From Bimastos eiseni (Eukaryota > Annelida > Clitellata > Crassiclitellata > Lumbricidae): a DNA stretch of 64,000 nucleotides. Of the stretch, positions 63,407-64,000 are shown in pieces. The notes under the pieces are model-generated. The model ran no database searches and was not told the origin of the DNA. It worked only from the letters and a program-made list of their open reading frames with translations. How positions within the stretch are numbered: position 1 is the first letter of the stretch; every line of letters begins with the position of its first letter. The position numbers and the translations under genes were made by a program. Where the stretch lies: positions 49,887,842 to 49,951,841 of the forward strand of contig OY365806.1 of assembly GCA_959347315.1 (NCBI GenBank). Direction: 5' to 3'.

Positions 63407-64000
63407 GCTGCGAGGCTGCAACCCACGCCGCCAGGCGACTCCTGACCGGCATGGACACGAGTTCAATAATGGTGAAGCTTGACATCTCGAACGCTTTCAA
63501 TAGCTTGCACCGAGACTCCATGCTCGCATCAGTGGACGAACTCATTCCTAATTTATCCGCATGTTGCCATCTTGCCTACGCAGAGGCGACATCTCTTAAA
63601 TTTAGGAAATTCGCGATACAATCGCAAGAAGGTTTGCAACAGGGCGATCCCTTGGGACCTCTACTTTTCTGCTTACAGCCGATCCTTAATCGCTTGCTTT
63701 CACCATTGGCCTTTGGATACCTCGACGACCTCACCCTGGGCGGAGATCCTAAGGTGGTGGAGGCGGATGTTCCCTCGATCGAAGAGGGATGTCTGCGACT
63801 AGGCCTCGCACTCAACCGCAACAAATGCGAATTCATATCTTCCAACGCCCATATCATCGACGTTAGTCAAGGCTTCCTGAGACAGTTCGTCCAGGTTAAT
63901 ACATCATCTGCCGTGCTCCTAGGGGCTCCGCTCTCGCCGACGGATGCCCTGCTTTCAGCCCTCGACACTTGTGTGGCCGACCTTGAAATTGTGCTCGACC
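63407..64000 (+). CDS. Reverse transcriptase fragment of retroelement copy 3, open to the window edge
   Basis: No stop from 63403 to 64000 in one frame. Motifs in order: MVKLDISNAFNSLHRD, GLQQGDPLGPLLFC, FGYLDDLTLGG, GLALNRNKCEF, then the thumb. YLDD replaces the common YADD, as in copies 1 (YLDD) and 2 (YFDD). This is the least decayed copy of the three in the window, although the upstream MULE insertion breaks its gene. Confidence 0.8.

Larger units (their letters stand above)
62399..64000 (+). mobile_element. Non-LTR retroelement of the restriction-like-endonuclease family (copy 3), running off the window
   Basis: Begins inside the reverse transcriptase (LRKSCGGLRPIAIGYVWR, CANAYA, then QLGVGVPGG after a one-base frame slip). 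It is interrupted by the MULE-like element 62624-63397 and continues CEAATHAARRLL. The family match to copy 1 (GIPGGAEAAVHATRR) is clear. The endonuclease part would lie beyond 64000. Confidence 0.8.

Overview
This is a 64 kb piece of an animal genome: AT-rich, intron-rich and full of transposons. Its backbone is a tandem array of carboxylesterase type B (cholinesterase-like) genes, all on the minus strand. The mix of transposons, the frequent TAGGCCTA palindrome, the inverted elements built from 15-bp tandem words (as in sea urchin TU elements) and the expanded esterase family suggest a marine invertebrate deuterostome, perhaps an echinoderm. That placement is inference; no marker gene settles it.

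The array has three complete 11-exon genes: A (458-14884), B (21245-35374) and C (41900-54692). The last exon of a fourth, D (about 61325-61451), is cut off from its gene by retroelement sequence. The repeat unit is about 20 kb: last-exon acceptors lie at 591, 21378, 41922 and 61451. Exon lengths and phases are identical in A, B and C except in the last exon. A and B encode 623 residues; C stops at 586 because of a CGA-to-TGA change. Each predicted protein has a signal peptide, a GESAG nucleophile (Ser211) and a His in a GV(P/S)H motif (His459). Where most of the family has the catalytic Glu (DEG motif), all three have Asp (DDG, Asp340). They look like secreted esterases, probably not true acetylcholinesterases.

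Layout: 1-457, 3' flank of A; 458-14884, gene A, with several inverted tandem-word elements in its introns; 14885-21244, upstream flank of A, invaded by two decayed retroelements of restriction-like-endonuclease type lying in (TAA)n tracts, plus hAT and L2-like scraps; 21245-35374, gene B, carrying an L2-like LINE, a mariner deletion derivative with 209-bp inverted repeats, and an RTE-like fragment; 35375-41899, spacer with an intact mariner (nested in a hAT-like element) and a hAT deletion derivative with a perfect 8-bp target duplication; 41900-54692, gene C, with a tRNA-derived SINE, LINE pieces and a GA-rich tract; 54693-61324, spacer with conserved upstream blocks, a foldback element with a TTAGGG-like core, and LINE/SINE relics; 61325-62052, end of unit D; 62053-64000, a (TAA)n tract and a third retroelement of the same kind, itself split by a 774-bp MULE-like element with a perfect 9-bp target duplication.

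The genes are related paralogs rather than a pathway. Short near-identical patches between units (the last exon of A and B; upstream blocks of B/C and A/C) point to gene conversion. The transposons are mostly unit-specific, so they came after duplication and can date it. The most unusual structures are the modular foldback elements that share a 35-bp inner repeat but carry different 15-16-bp outer words, and foldbacks built around a telomere-like core.
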